A DNA stretch of 56,796 nt. It comes from Burkholderiaceae bacterium. GTDB taxonomy: Bacteria; Pseudomonadota; Gammaproteobacteria; Burkholderiales; Burkholderiaceae_F. The position numbers and the translations under genes are program-made. Positions 34,476-43,840 of this stretch are shown here, in pieces (within the stretch, counting starts at the first letter, position 1; each line of letters opens with the position of its first letter). Location: positions 1 to 56,796 of the forward strand of contig JAFAIM010000094.1 of NCBI GenBank assembly GCA_019236735.1, in the 5' to 3' direction. The notes under the pieces were generated by a model. The model was given only the letters and a program-made list of their open reading frames with translations. It did not search any database and was not told the DNA's origin.

Positions 34476-35477
34476 ATGAGTGCGCTGCCCCAATCGCCGC
34501 GACTGGCCGACTGGATCGAGAAGTTCCGCGGCCCGGAAACCGGCGATCTGCAGTTGAACCGGCATCGGATCTACATCCTTCCCAGCCGCACGGGGTTGGC
34601 GTTCTGGGTCGCCATGTGCCTGTTGCTGATCGGGTCGATCAACTTTTCGCTGCAGCTTGGTTACCTGTTGACGTTCACGATCGTCGGCATGGGTCTGGTC
34701 AGCATGTACCACACGCATCGCAATCTGTCGGGTTTGACCATATCCGGCCAGGCCGCTCAACCCGTTCACGCGGGAGACGTGGTGTCGTTCGAGTTGACCA
34801 TCAGCAACCCGTTCCGGACAGAGCGCTACGCGCTGAACTTCAGCTTCATGCTGCCGGCGCGTCGCTGGCGCGTTCCGGCCAAAGAACACGAAGAGCCGAT
34901 GCCGGGAACCTGGGCCGATGTTCCACCCGCGAGCGTGCGCCGCATCAGTGTCGCGCTACCGACGCGCCGTCGCGGCAGGCGCGCATGTCCGCGAATCCGC
35001 GTGTCCACGCGTTTTCCTTTCGGTCTGTGGGAGGCATGGTCCTATCTGCGGCCCGATCTGGCGACCATCGTCTATCCGGCGCCGGAAACGGACGCGCCAC
35101 CGCTGCCGCAAGGTCAAGCAGGTGATCGCGAGTCGAGCGGAGTGACCGCCGGCGGCGACGAATTCTCGGGGGTGCGGCCGTACCAGCCCGGTGATCCGCG
35201 CAAGATGATTGCGTGGCGCCTGGCAGCGCGCAGCGATGAGCTGTCGGTCAAGTTCTTCGAGGCCACGAGCGGCGGCGACGTCTGGCTCGACTTCGACGCG
35301 CTGCCCCCAACACTGAGTGTTGAACAGCGCCTTTCACGGCTGGCCGCCTGGGTTCTGATGGCGGAAGCGGCGGGGCTTGGATACGGGTTGCGGCTGCCTG
35401 CGGCAGCGACCGAGCTGGGGCGCGGGCACCAACACTGCCAGCGCTGCCTGCAGTCGCTCGCCTTGCACGGTTCCTGA
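34476..35477 (+). CDS. DUF58 domain-containing membrane protein
   Basis: A 333-residue protein with two N-terminal membrane segments (about residues 38-58 and 60-80), a beta-rich middle region and the DUF58 signature around residues 225-250 (GDEFSGVRPYQPGDPRKMIAWRLAARS). DUF58 resembles a von Willebrand A fold and is the usual partner of MoxR ATPases. Located between moxR and tgpA with gaps of 4 bp each. Confidence 0.9.
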   Translation: MSALPQSPRLADWIEKFRGPETGDLQLNRHRIYILPSRTGLAFWVAMCLLLIGSINFSLQLGYLLTFTIVGMGLVSMYHTHRNLSGLTISGQAAQPVHAGDVVSFELTISNPFRTERYALNFSFMLPARRWRVPAKEHEEPMPGTWADVPPASVRRISVALPTRRRGRRACPRIRVSTRFPFGLWEAWSYLRPDLATIVYPAPETDAPPLPQGQAGDRESSGVTAGGDEFSGVRPYQPGDPRKMIAWRLAARSDELSVKFFEATSGGDVWLDFDALPPTLSVEQRLSRLAAWVLMAEAAGLGYGLRLPAAATELGRGHQHCQRCLQSLALHGS

Positions 35478-35481
35478 TGCA

Positions 35482-37602
35482 ATGACAGCGCTACTGTCCT
35501 CGGCCGCCGCCTCGCGAACTTCCCGCGCGTGGGGGATCGCGCGCCGCTTGGGCTGGTGGATGCAGCCACACGTCTCGAGCGCCGCACGCGACCGGCGAGA
35601 CGTGGCGATCCTGCTGGTCGCCGTGTTGATCGCGATGACCCCGCACTTCGGGCATCTTCCGTGGTGGTCGAGCGCTCTGATCGGCCTGCTATGGGTCTGG
35701 CGCGCGTGGCGCACGATTACCCGCAGGCCGCCGCTGGGTCGAATCGCGATGGTGCCGCTGCTGGTGACTGCGACCGTGCTCGTATGGATGCAGCACGGGT
35801 CGATCGTCGGGCACGAAGCAGGCGTCAACCTGCTCCTTCTGCTGATCGCGCTGAAGCTGCTCGAACTGCGAACGCGGCGCGACTTGAACCTGGTCGTGTT
35901 CCTCGCATTCTTCGCGCAGATCACGGTGTTCCTGTACGACCAGAGCCTGCTGATCGGAGTGCTGTCGACCCTCACCACTCTGCTGCTGTTCTTCGTGCTG
36001 GCGAGTATCAACCTCGCCGAAACCGATCTTGCGGCCGGCCGCAAGGCGAGGATCGTGCTTCAGATCTTCGCCACATCGCTGCCGCTCGCGGTCGCGCTAT
36101 TCGTGCTCTTTCCCCGGCTGCAGATGCCGCTGTTCGCGTTCGGCAGCTCCGGCGAGAGCTCGGGCACCGGTTTATCCGATTTGATGTCGCCCGGATCGAT
36201 CAACCGCCTGATCAAGTCCGACGCGGTCGCGCTGCGGGCCCGGTTTGACGGTCCCGTGCCCGCTGCCGACCGCCTGTACTGGCGCGGCCCGGTGTTCGAC
36301 AACTTCGACGGGCAAAACTGGTTCAAGCGGAACGCTCTTTCCCCGAACTTCGTCGATTTGAGCCAGGGACAGGTCCAGTTCGATCGAGCCAGCGCGATGG
36401 ACTACACGGTGACGATGGAGCCGACGCAAAGGAACTGGGTGTTGGCGCTGGAATTGACGCCGTTCATCGACAGCACCGAATTCCATTCACGCTTGTCCGA
36501 CGACCTCCAGCAGCTTGCGGTCGACGCAACGATGCATAGTCGGGTTCGCTACCAGGTTCGCAGCTATGCGTCGTTCCGTGTCGGGCCGTTTTCAAAGGAC
36601 ACCGACATGTCGCAGTGGCTGCAACTGCCGCAAGGGGCCAACCCGAAGACGCTGCAGTTCGCTCGCGACCTGCGAAACCAGATCATCGACCCTTCCGATC
36701 CCGATCCCCACTCGCGCGATGCGGCGCTGATCAACGCGGTGCTGAATCACTTCCGCCGCGGCAACTATCACTACACCCTGGAGCCGCCGCGCCTGCTCGA
36801 GCGCGACTCCATCGACGAGTTCCTGTTCGAAACGCGGCTGGGCTTCTGCGAGCACTATGCGTCCGCCTTCGTCGTGCTGATGCGGGCGCTCGAAATCCCG
36901 GCGCGCGTCGTGACCGGTTACCAGGGTGGCGAGATCAACCCGGTCGACGGCAATCTGACCGTGCGCCAGTCGGACGCACATGCTTGGGCGGAGGCTTGGC
37001 TGCCGGGGCGGGGGTGGATACGAGTCGATCCCACTTCGGTGGTTTCGCCATTGCGGATCGAGCTCGGCGAGGCCGAGCTTGCCAACCAGTACGGCTTGTC
37101 GCGCTTTGGACGCCCCGGCACGCTGCTCGGCTGGGTCGGAAGCCTGCGGATGAACTGGGAGGCCATTGAAAACGCGTGGAACCAGGCGGTGCTGACCTAC
37201 TCGGCCGAAAGGCAGCGATCGCTGTTCTCCGGACTTGGCGTTTTGCCCACGTGGCGCAACATGTCGATCGTCTTCGCAGCGACGATCTCGCTCTTGATTG
37301 TGGGGCTGGCGCTTTTCACGCTGAGGCATCGCGAGACGCGCGACCCGCTGGCGGACCTGGTGCGGCAGCTGCGCGCAAATATCTCCTCAGCCGGCCTGAG
37401 CTCGCCGCCGAATGAAGGGCTGACCGATCTGAAGTGCCGATTGACTGCGCGGCTGGATCCTACGCAGACCCAAGAGGCGGCAGCGCTGCTTCAGGAGCTG
37501 CAGGATGCTCGCTACCAGCGCCGACCTGCCCCACGCGGGGCGCCGGACTTGCGCAGCTTGCGAGCGCGCGTGCGACGCTTCCGCCCGGTGCTGATTGCCT
37601 GA
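35482..37602 (+). CDS. tgpA: TgpA-type transglutaminase-like membrane protein
   Basis: A 706-residue protein. Several N-terminal membrane helices (about residues 35-200, DUF3488 region) precede a large periplasmic domain with a transglutaminase core, then a further membrane helix near residue 605 and a cytoplasmic DUF4129-like tail. The Cys-His-Asp triad is visible in LGFCEHYASAF, SDAHAWAEAWL and RVDPTSV. TgpA of Pseudomonas is essential, but its substrate is unresolved. The gene starts 4 bp after the DUF58 gene and its stop directly abuts the convergent isomerase stop. Confidence 0.92.
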   Translation: MTALLSSAAASRTSRAWGIARRLGWWMQPHVSSAARDRRDVAILLVAVLIAMTPHFGHLPWWSSALIGLLWVWRAWRTITRRPPLGRIAMVPLLVTATVLVWMQHGSIVGHEAGVNLLLLLIALKLLELRTRRDLNLVVFLAFFAQITVFLYDQSLLIGVLSTLTTLLLFFVLASINLAETDLAAGRKARIVLQIFATSLPLAVALFVLFPRLQMPLFAFGSSGESSGTGLSDLMSPGSINRLIKSDAVALRARFDGPVPAADRLYWRGPVFDNFDGQNWFKRNALSPNFVDLSQGQVQFDRASAMDYTVTMEPTQRNWVLALELTPFIDSTEFHSRLSDDLQQLAVDATMHSRVRYQVRSYASFRVGPFSKDTDMSQWLQLPQGANPKTLQFARDLRNQIIDPSDPDPHSRDAALINAVLNHFRRGNYHYTLEPPRLLERDSIDEFLFETRLGFCEHYASAFVVLMRALEIPARVVTGYQGGEINPVDGNLTVRQSDAHAWAEAWLPGRGWIRVDPTSVVSPLRIELGEAELANQYGLSRFGRPGTLLGWVGSLRMNWEAIENAWNQAVLTYSAERQRSLFSGLGVLPTWRNMSIVFAATISLLIVGLALFTLRHRETRDPLADLVRQLRANISSAGLSSPPNEGLTDLKCRLTARLDPTQTQEAAALLQELQDARYQRRPAPRGAPDLRSLRARVRRFRPVLIA

Positions 37603-38247
37603 TCACTCCGCGTCCGGCTGGGCCGACGGCTGAGCCCTGGCGAACGCGTCCAGCTGCATGCAATGGTCGCAGATCGCGACCAGCGTCGGAGCGCTTTCGA
37701 GCTTGCACTCGAAGCGTCTGGCGTTGAAGACCTGCGGCACGATCGCAACGTCGGCCACGGTCACTTGGTCGCCCAGCGCAAAGCGGCCGCTGCGCCCGCT
37801 CGAGACCACCACCTTTTCCAGCTGCCCGAGCCCCATCTCGACCCAGTGCCGGTACCACGCATCCTTGCCGGGCTCGGGTACGTTCAGCTCGCGAACGAGG
37901 TAGCGCAAGACCCGTGTGTTGTTCAGCGGATGGATGTCGCAGGCGATCGTCAGCGCAACAGCCCGCACATAGGCCCGTGCGAGCGGATCGGACGGAAGCA
38001 GGGGTGGCTGCGGATAGCGTTCATCCAGATATTCCACAATCGCGAGCGATTGGAAAAGGACGCTGCCGCCGTCCTCCAGCACGGGAACAAGCGAAAGCGG
38101 ATTGAGCCGCACGAACTGCTCCGCGAACTGTTCGCCACCGTGGCGCAGCAAGTGGATCGGGACAGTCTCGTACGACAGTCCCTTCAAGTTCAGCGCAATT
38201 CGGACCCGGAAAGCGGCCGACGAGCGGAAGTAGCTGTACAGCTTCAT
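37603..38247 (-). CDS. maiA: Maleylacetoacetate/maleylpyruvate isomerase (zeta-class GST)
   Basis: Glutathione-dependent cis-trans isomerase, 214 residues. The signature SSAAFRVRIALNLKG contains the zeta-class SSxxxxR glutathione site. NPLSLVPVLEDG and DQVTVADVAIVPQV are also typical. Maleylacetoacetate (tyrosine route) and maleylpyruvate (gentisate route) isomerases cannot be told apart from motifs. Its ATG overlaps the stop of the upstream FAH-family gene by 4 bp (ATGA), and that neighbour favours a gentisate-type pathway. Confidence 0.88.
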   Translation of the reverse strand: MKLYSYFRSSAAFRVRIALNLKGLSYETVPIHLLRHGGEQFAEQFVRLNPLSLVPVLEDGGSVLFQSLAIVEYLDERYPQPPLLPSDPLARAYVRAVALTIACDIHPLNNTRVLRYLVRELNVPEPGKDAWYRHWVEMGLGQLEKVVVSSGRSGRFALGDQVTVADVAIVPQVFNARRFECKLESAPTLVAICDHCMQLDAFARAQPSAQPDAE

Positions 38248-38942
38248 CGCGGCGCGAGCTGCAGCTGCATCGTGCCGATTCCCTCGATCCCCGCTTCGAT
38301 GCGATCGCCGGGCACCAAGCGGCCGACGCCAGCGGGCGTACCGGTGAAGATCAAATCGCCTGCAGCCAGCTCGAAGAAGCCGGAAAGCTGCGCGATCGTC
38401 TCCTCGACGTTCCAGATCATCTGGGACAGACGCCCATCCTGGCGTAACTGGCCGTTCACTTCGAGCCAGATTCGCCGCTGCCCGAGCACTCCGACCTCAG
38501 CAGCCGGTCGGATCGCTCCGATTGGCGCCGACCGTTCAAAGCCCTTGGCAACGTCCCACGGCCGTCCCAGCTTCTTCGCCTGAGCCTGCAGGTCGCGGCG
38601 CGTCAGATCGATTCCGACCGAGTAGCCCCACACCAGGCGTGCGGCCCGATCCACTGCAACATTGGTTCCCGCAGCGCCGATCGCCACGACCAACTCGACC
38701 TCGTGCTGCAGATCCTGCGTTCGGTCCGGGTACGGCACGATCACTGGACCCGAGCCGCCGCAGACGACGGCATCGGCGGGCTTGCAGAAGAAGAACGGCT
38801 CTTCCCGCCCGCTCGCTCCCATCTCGCGGGCGTGCTCCTCGTAGTTGCGGCCGACGCAGTAGATGCGGTGCACCGGGAACGCTTCGGCATCTCCAGCGAT
38901 CGGGACGTGCGGCTGCAACGGCGGAGAGAAGCACAAATCCAC
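38244..38942 (-). CDS. Fumarylacetoacetate hydrolase family protein (fumarylpyruvate hydrolase-like)
   Basis: A 232-residue FAH-fold hydrolase. IYCVGRNYEEHAREMG, the metal-ligand segment HEVELVVAIG, GYSVGIDLTRRDLQ, WDVAKGFERSAPIG and FTGTPAGVG are all present. The short length matches fumarylpyruvate hydrolases and related enzymes rather than the ~420-residue fumarylacetoacetase. With the overlapping isomerase it would finish gentisate (or homogentisate) ring-cleavage degradation. No ring-cleaving dioxygenase is in the window. Confidence 0.87.
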   Translation of the reverse strand: MDLCFSPPLQPHVPIAGDAEAFPVHRIYCVGRNYEEHAREMGASGREEPFFFCKPADAVVCGGSGPVIVPYPDRTQDLQHEVELVVAIGAAGTNVAVDRAARLVWGYSVGIDLTRRDLQAQAKKLGRPWDVAKGFERSAPIGAIRPAAEVGVLGQRRIWLEVNGQLRQDGRLSQMIWNVEETIAQLSGFFELAAGDLIFTGTPAGVGRLVPGDRIEAGIEGIGTMQLQLAPR

Positions 38943-39082
38943 GATCGGCCGAACCAGCGAACAGGGGTCGTCAGTTTATCGCGGCCTGCCGCCGCGCCCA
39001 GCCACTCTTGCCGACGGCGGCAGCGCTGCGGCAGCGCATGCAACCGGTTACGGCAGGACGGTGAATCGCGTACAGTTCGCCA

Positions 39083-40135
39083 ATGGGCAATCAGCCGCCT
39101 GTTCGGGCCGTCGCACGGGCTTCGGCCGGAGCGCAGGAGCACGCCCTCGGTGCGCCCGGAATCGCGCCGGAACGGCCGCTGCAGCCCTCGCTCTCGTGCG
39201 TGATCCCCGCCCATAACGAGGCGGGTAATCTGCCGGTGCTGCTGGAGAAGCTCACGGCCCAGCTGCGGCAGATGTCGCCGCAGTGGGAGATCGTCGTCGT
39301 CGACGACGGCAGCCGGGACGAGACGCTGCTTGCGCTGCTGCCTTGGCTCACCCGACCCGGTGTCGTCTGCCTGCAGCTTTCGCGCAACTTCGGCAAGGAG
39401 GCAGCGCTCGGCGCGGGGCTGGACCATGCGCGCGGCAACGTCGTGTTTACGCTCGACGCGGATCTGCAACACCCGGTTGAACTGCTTCCGCAGATGCTGC
39501 AGGCCTGGCGCGAGGGTGCGGACATGGTGTACGCAGTGCGTCGCGACCGCAGCGGCGAGTCCGCCTTGAAGCGAATCGGCGCCCGGATGTTTTATGCGCT
39601 GATGAAAATGGGCTCCTCGATCGACATCCCGCCCAACGCGGGTGATTTCCGCTTGATGGACCGGTGCGTGGTCGACGCCGTCTGCAGCCTGCCGGAACGG
39701 ACCCGTTTCATGAAGGGCTTGTATGCATGGGTCGGATTCCGATCGCGCTCGATCGATTTCGATCCACCGGCGCGTGTTCGCGGGCGAAGCGACTTCGGCG
39801 TGCGGGCGCTGGTGTCGCTGGCAGCGTCGGGAATCACCGCGTTCTCGAATCTACCGTTGCGATTGGGTAGCGCGCTGGGAGCCATTTTGGCGCTGATCGC
39901 GATCGCCTATGGCGTCTGGGTCGTGATCGCGCATTTCACGCAGGGGCCCGATCTTCCGGGATGGGCAACGATCGTGGCAGGGCTGATGTTCTTCAGTGGC
40001 ATCCAGTTGCTGACGATCGGTGTGCTGGGAGAGTATCTCGGGCGGGTCTACGACGAAGTGAAGCGACGGCCGCGCTACCTGGTGGCGCGCCGCCTCGGCA
40101 GCAGCCCGTTCGACCCGACGGCGCCAACGCGATGA
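39083..40135 (+). CDS. Polyprenyl-phosphate glycosyltransferase (GT2, ArnC/DPM-like)
   Basis: A 350-residue GT2 enzyme. The catalytic half shows SCVIPAHNEAGNLP, IVVVDDGSRDET, LSRNFGKEAALGAGLDHA and the DAD motif LDADLQHP. Two membrane helices (about residues 262-285 and 295-318) anchor the C-terminus, as in ArnC and bactoprenol glucosyltransferases. It probably loads a sugar on undecaprenyl phosphate. The stop overlaps the start of the deacetylase gene (ATGA), so the products likely act on the same sugar-lipid. The N-terminal ~35 residues before the GT fold are extra. Confidence 0.9.
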   Translation: MGNQPPVRAVARASAGAQEHALGAPGIAPERPLQPSLSCVIPAHNEAGNLPVLLEKLTAQLRQMSPQWEIVVVDDGSRDETLLALLPWLTRPGVVCLQLSRNFGKEAALGAGLDHARGNVVFTLDADLQHPVELLPQMLQAWREGADMVYAVRRDRSGESALKRIGARMFYALMKMGSSIDIPPNAGDFRLMDRCVVDAVCSLPERTRFMKGLYAWVGFRSRSIDFDPPARVRGRSDFGVRALVSLAASGITAFSNLPLRLGSALGAILALIAIAYGVWVVIAHFTQGPDLPGWATIVAGLMFFSGIQLLTIGVLGEYLGRVYDEVKRRPRYLVARRLGSSPFDPTAPTR

Positions 40136-41007
40136 GCCGCGATCCCGCCACCCGCGTGGCGCGACGCTGGGTCGTCTGCGCGGACGATTTCGGCCTGGAC
40201 CGCGGCACGATCGACGGGACCATCGCCCTGATCAAACTTGGGCGCGTCACCGCAACGAGCGTTCTGGCGGACTCTCCCAACTGGAGGGCTGCGGCGCCGC
40301 AACTGAAAGAGCTCAGCGGCAGCGCCGACATCGGCCTGCATTTGAACCTGACCGAGGCGCTCGACTCCCGGGGACGTTCCTGGTCGCTGCCCCGGCTCGT
40401 CGTACAGTCGCAACTGAGGCTGCTGCCACGATGGCGCGTGCACGACCATATCCAGCGGCAGCTCGATGCGTTCACTGACGGCCTTGGGCGGCTGCCGGAT
40501 TTCATCGATGGCCATCAGCACGTGCACCAGTTGCCGGTCGTTCGCGAGGTGCTGGTCGAGTCGGTGCTGATGCGCGAGCCCAAGACGCTGCCCTGGATGA
40601 GGGTGTGCCTGCCGCCTGAAGGCGACAGTGACTACAAGGCTCGCGTAATCGGGTTGCTGGGCGCCGGAGCTTTGGCGGAACTGGCACGGAGCCAGGGTTT
40701 CCCGACCAGCAAATGGCTGGTCGGCTCCTACGGCTTCCAGCCGAAAAGAGATACCTATATGGCCAAGGTCCGCTGGTGGTTGCACGCCAGCGGTGACGGC
40801 ACCGTCTTCATGTGCCATCCGTCGACGCGGCCATCGTCAAAGGATCCAATCGGGCCGGCCCGCCGCATGGAGTTGGGGGTGCTCGCCGGGCAAGCGTACG
40901 CTGATGCCCTCTCCAATTCCGGTGTGACGGTCGCGCGCGGAACCACCATTTTCAGGGCGCGCGCTTCGAAATCGCCGCCGCCGGGGACCGTCGACCGAGC
41001 TGGTTGA
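40132..41007 (+). CDS. ChbG/HpnK-family (YdjC-like) carbohydrate deacetylase
   Basis: A 291-residue metal-dependent deacetylase. Metal and catalytic residues appear in VVCADDFGLDRG, IGLHLNLTE and IDGHQHVHQLP. Family members remove acetyl groups from chito-oligosaccharides or from hopanoid-linked N-acetylglucosamine. No hopanoid gene is visible. Coupling to the GT2 gene suggests it deacetylates the lipid-linked sugar. Its last 56 bp overlap the convergent YihY-type gene. Confidence 0.88.
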   Translation: MSRDPATRVARRWVVCADDFGLDRGTIDGTIALIKLGRVTATSVLADSPNWRAAAPQLKELSGSADIGLHLNLTEALDSRGRSWSLPRLVVQSQLRLLPRWRVHDHIQRQLDAFTDGLGRLPDFIDGHQHVHQLPVVREVLVESVLMREPKTLPWMRVCLPPEGDSDYKARVIGLLGAGALAELARSQGFPTSKWLVGSYGFQPKRDTYMAKVRWWLHASGDGTVFMCHPSTRPSSKDPIGPARRMELGVLAGQAYADALSNSGVTVARGTTIFRARASKSPPPGTVDRAG

Positions 41008-42271
41008 GCGGTGTCTGCAGCCAGTCGCTGTACAGCCCCGGCCGCAACCAGTCTTCCAGGTCCAGGCCGGGGCGTGGCATCAGCAACGAATTGGCCGGAT
41101 CGACTCCCAGGCTGTGAAACGCCGCGGCCAGGCCTGTGCGGGCGGGGTCACAGGTGAGCAGCCACCGGCCGCCGCGGCTGGTCGCCGACGCCGTAAGTTG
41201 GCGGATGTATTCGAGGCGCTCCAGCTTGTACAGCAAATCGAGTACCTCCTCCTCGGTGCTGCGGACGAATAGCGCCAGTTCCAGCGTCGAACGATCGCCG
41301 GTGGCGGACGCGAGACGAGCCTCGAACAGCAGTTTCAGCAACGCCACCGCGGTGACGAAGCGATTGCCGGCGCGTGTTTCGTCGGCGAAACGGGTGCGCA
41401 ATCCAGAGACCGTAGCCGCGATCGCCGCGCCGAACAGCACTGTGAACCATGACAGGTAGATCCAAAGCAGGAACACCGGGACGACTGCAAACGCCCCGTA
41501 TACGGTCAGCACGCTGCCCCGCGAGACGTACGAGGTGAAACCGCGGCTCAAGATCTCCGCCATACACGCGGCGACGAAGCCTCCCGTGAGCGCATCGCGC
41601 CAGTCGACCCGCCGGTTCGGCACGACGATGTACAGAGCAGTAAATGCCAGCCAGCTCAAGAAGACCGGCGCGGCAGCGAGCGGAGAGCGGATCGCCGGCG
41701 GTAACTGACGCAACAAGCCGATCGAAATCGAAGCGGCCATCGACGTGAGCGCCAGGCTGGAAGCGATGATCACCGGACCGGCCGTGATCAGCGTCCAGTA
41801 CACGAGAACGCGTTGCAACAGGGCACGCCTTGCACGCACCAGCCAGATGTCGTTCAGCGCATGGTCAACCGTCATCACCATCGAAATGGCAGACAGCGCA
41901 AACACAGCGAAGCCGATCGCACCGACCCTGGCCGCCTTTGCGGCAAACTCGTTCAGATAGCGCAGAATCGACCCAGCGAACGGTTCCGGTAGCAGCCCCT
42001 GCAGAAGGTCGCGTTCGAGCGCCTCGCGCAAGCTGCCGAACCGGGGAAAGATCGTGAACAAAGCGAGCCCCACGGCCAGCAGCGGCACCAACGAGAGCAC
42101 GGTAGAGAACGTCAGACTGCCTGCAACCTGCGGCAGGCGCGCCTGGCGCGCGCGCCGCGCGGCGAACTTTACGATGGCGCGCACACGCTCCAGGCGCGGG
42201 CGCAGGGTTCTCGCCCATTGCGCCGCCGTTTTGCGTTTTGTCGCCGCTTCAACGTTTCGCCCAGGCGCCAT
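40952..42271 (-). CDS. YihY/virulence factor BrkB family membrane protein
   Basis: A 439-residue protein. About six membrane helices occupy residues 45-310 with the family hallmarks AGSLTFSTVLSLVPLLAV and DHALNDIW. A soluble C-terminal region (~310-439) with a winged-helix look (STEEEVLDLLYKLERLEYIRQL) follows, as in the longer betaproteobacterial form. The older name ribonuclease BN is not supported for this family. The function is unknown. It is convergent with and overlaps the deacetylase gene, and is divergent from the FAD oxidoreductase. Confidence 0.88.
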   Translation of the reverse strand: MAPGRNVEAATKRKTAAQWARTLRPRLERVRAIVKFAARRARQARLPQVAGSLTFSTVLSLVPLLAVGLALFTIFPRFGSLREALERDLLQGLLPEPFAGSILRYLNEFAAKAARVGAIGFAVFALSAISMVMTVDHALNDIWLVRARRALLQRVLVYWTLITAGPVIIASSLALTSMAASISIGLLRQLPPAIRSPLAAAPVFLSWLAFTALYIVVPNRRVDWRDALTGGFVAACMAEILSRGFTSYVSRGSVLTVYGAFAVVPVFLLWIYLSWFTVLFGAAIAATVSGLRTRFADETRAGNRFVTAVALLKLLFEARLASATGDRSTLELALFVRSTEEEVLDLLYKLERLEYIRQLTASATSRGGRWLLTCDPARTGLAAAFHSLGVDPANSLLMPRPGLDLEDWLRPGLYSDWLQTPLNQLGRRSPAAAISKRAP

Positions 42272-42368
42272 GTCCTTGTCCGCAAGTTATGGAGCGGACG
42301 CTCAATATAATTGGGCCTGATCCCGTCGTCCCGCACCGTCGTTTCCCCGTCGCCGTCGCCGTGAGTCC

Positions 42369-43790
42369 GTGACCGCCTCCCCGCTTCCCTCCCCGCTTCT
42401 CGCGCAACTGGCTGAGCTGGTCGGTGCGCGAAGCGTCCTGACCCAGGCGGCCGACACGGAACCTTTCTTGACGGACTGGCGCAACCGCTTCACCGGGCGG
42501 GCGGAGGCGATCGTGCTGCCCGAGACGACGGCACAGGCGGCGGCCATTGTGCAGGCGTGCCGCAGGCAAGGAATCGCGATCGTTCCCCAGGGCGGCAACA
42601 CGGGACTGTGCGGCGGGGCGACGCCACTGCAGATCGGCCGCTCGATCGTGTTGAGCACGCGGCGGATGAACCGAGTGCGCGATATCGACCCGGAGAATGA
42701 CACGATCACCGTAGAGGCAGGCTGCACGTTGCAGGCAGTGCAGCATGCGGCGCGGCAGGCCGGGCGCCTGTTTCCGCTGAGCCTGGCGGCGGAGGGGACC
42801 TGCACGATCGGCGGCAATTTGGCGACCAATGCCGGGGGCACCCAGGTGCTGCGATACGGCAATGCACGCGATTTGACCCTCGGATTGGAGGTCGTACTGG
42901 CCGATGGACAGATTTGGGATGGGCTGCGGGGGCTGCGCAAGGACAACTCGGGATACGACTTGAAGCACGTCTTCATCGGATCCGAAGGCACGCTCGGGCT
43001 GATCACGGCCGCGACGCTGAAACTGTTCGCGATGCCGCGCGCGCGCGCAACCGCGCTGGCGGCGGTCGAATCGGTCGATGCGGCAATCGCGCTTCTGGCA
43101 CGGATGCGCGCGGCCGCGGGCTCAACGCTCACCGCCTTCGAGGTGATGTCGCGCGAAAGCCTCCAGCCGGTGGCAGCGCTGCTGGGACTGCAGCGCCTTC
43201 CGCTCGCGACGGAGGCGCCGTGGGCGGTGCTGCTGGAGGTTTCGGACCACGAAGACGAGCCTCATGCGCGGGCGCTTCTCGAGGCTGGCTTAAACCCCGA
43301 GACGGGTGCGCCCATTGTCGACGCTGTGGTCGCGGCTTCTCTTGCGCAGTCCGAGCACCTGTGGCGCTTGCGTGAAGCGATTCCAGAGGCACAGGCGCGC
43401 GCCGGCGGCAACGTTAAGCACGACATCTCGCTGCCGCTGCGAAGCGTAGGGGACTTCGTTCGTAGAACCGGCGACGATCTGGCGCGGCAGTTCGCGTGGG
43501 CGCAGCCGCTCGTGTTCGGCCATCTCGGCGACGGAAACTTGCACTACAACGTGGGGTGCCGCTCCGGAGTGCCCGCGCAAACGGCGTTCGAGCATGAAGC
43601 GGCGCTGAACCAGATCGTCTACGAGGCGGTGGTCGCACGTGGCGGCTCGATCAGCGCCGAGCACGGGCTGGGTCAGCTCAAGCGCGAAATGGCTGCCCGC
43701 TACAAGGCGCCGGTCGAGCTGGCGCTGATGCAATCGCTCAAGCGGGCGTTGGACCCGGACGGACGGATGAACCCCGGGAAATTGCTTTGA
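42369..43790 (+). CDS. FAD-binding 2-hydroxyacid dehydrogenase (GlcD/D2HGDH-like)
   Basis: A 473-residue VAO-type flavoprotein. The FAD-binding half shows IVPQGGNTGLCGGATP, TVEAGCTL and GTCTIGGNLATNAGG. The C-terminal half has the metal-site and substrate region LVFGHLGDGNLHYN and SISAEHGLGQLK, typical of D-lactate, glycolate and D-2-hydroxyglutarate dehydrogenases. No glcE/glcF genes follow, which favours a stand-alone D-2-hydroxyglutarate or D-lactate enzyme. It starts at GTG 42369. Confidence 0.9.
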   Translation: MTASPLPSPLLAQLAELVGARSVLTQAADTEPFLTDWRNRFTGRAEAIVLPETTAQAAAIVQACRRQGIAIVPQGGNTGLCGGATPLQIGRSIVLSTRRMNRVRDIDPENDTITVEAGCTLQAVQHAARQAGRLFPLSLAAEGTCTIGGNLATNAGGTQVLRYGNARDLTLGLEVVLADGQIWDGLRGLRKDNSGYDLKHVFIGSEGTLGLITAATLKLFAMPRARATALAAVESVDAAIALLARMRAAAGSTLTAFEVMSRESLQPVAALLGLQRLPLATEAPWAVLLEVSDHEDEPHARALLEAGLNPETGAPIVDAVVAASLAQSEHLWRLREAIPEAQARAGGNVKHDISLPLRSVGDFVRRTGDDLARQFAWAQPLVFGHLGDGNLHYNVGCRSGVPAQTAFEHEAALNQIVYEAVVARGGSISAEHGLGQLKREMAARYKAPVELALMQSLKRALDPDGRMNPGKLL

Positions 43791-43840
43791 GTCCCACAAC
43801 AACGCGTCTACACTCGGAAGCGCTTCGCAGGGACGAACGT

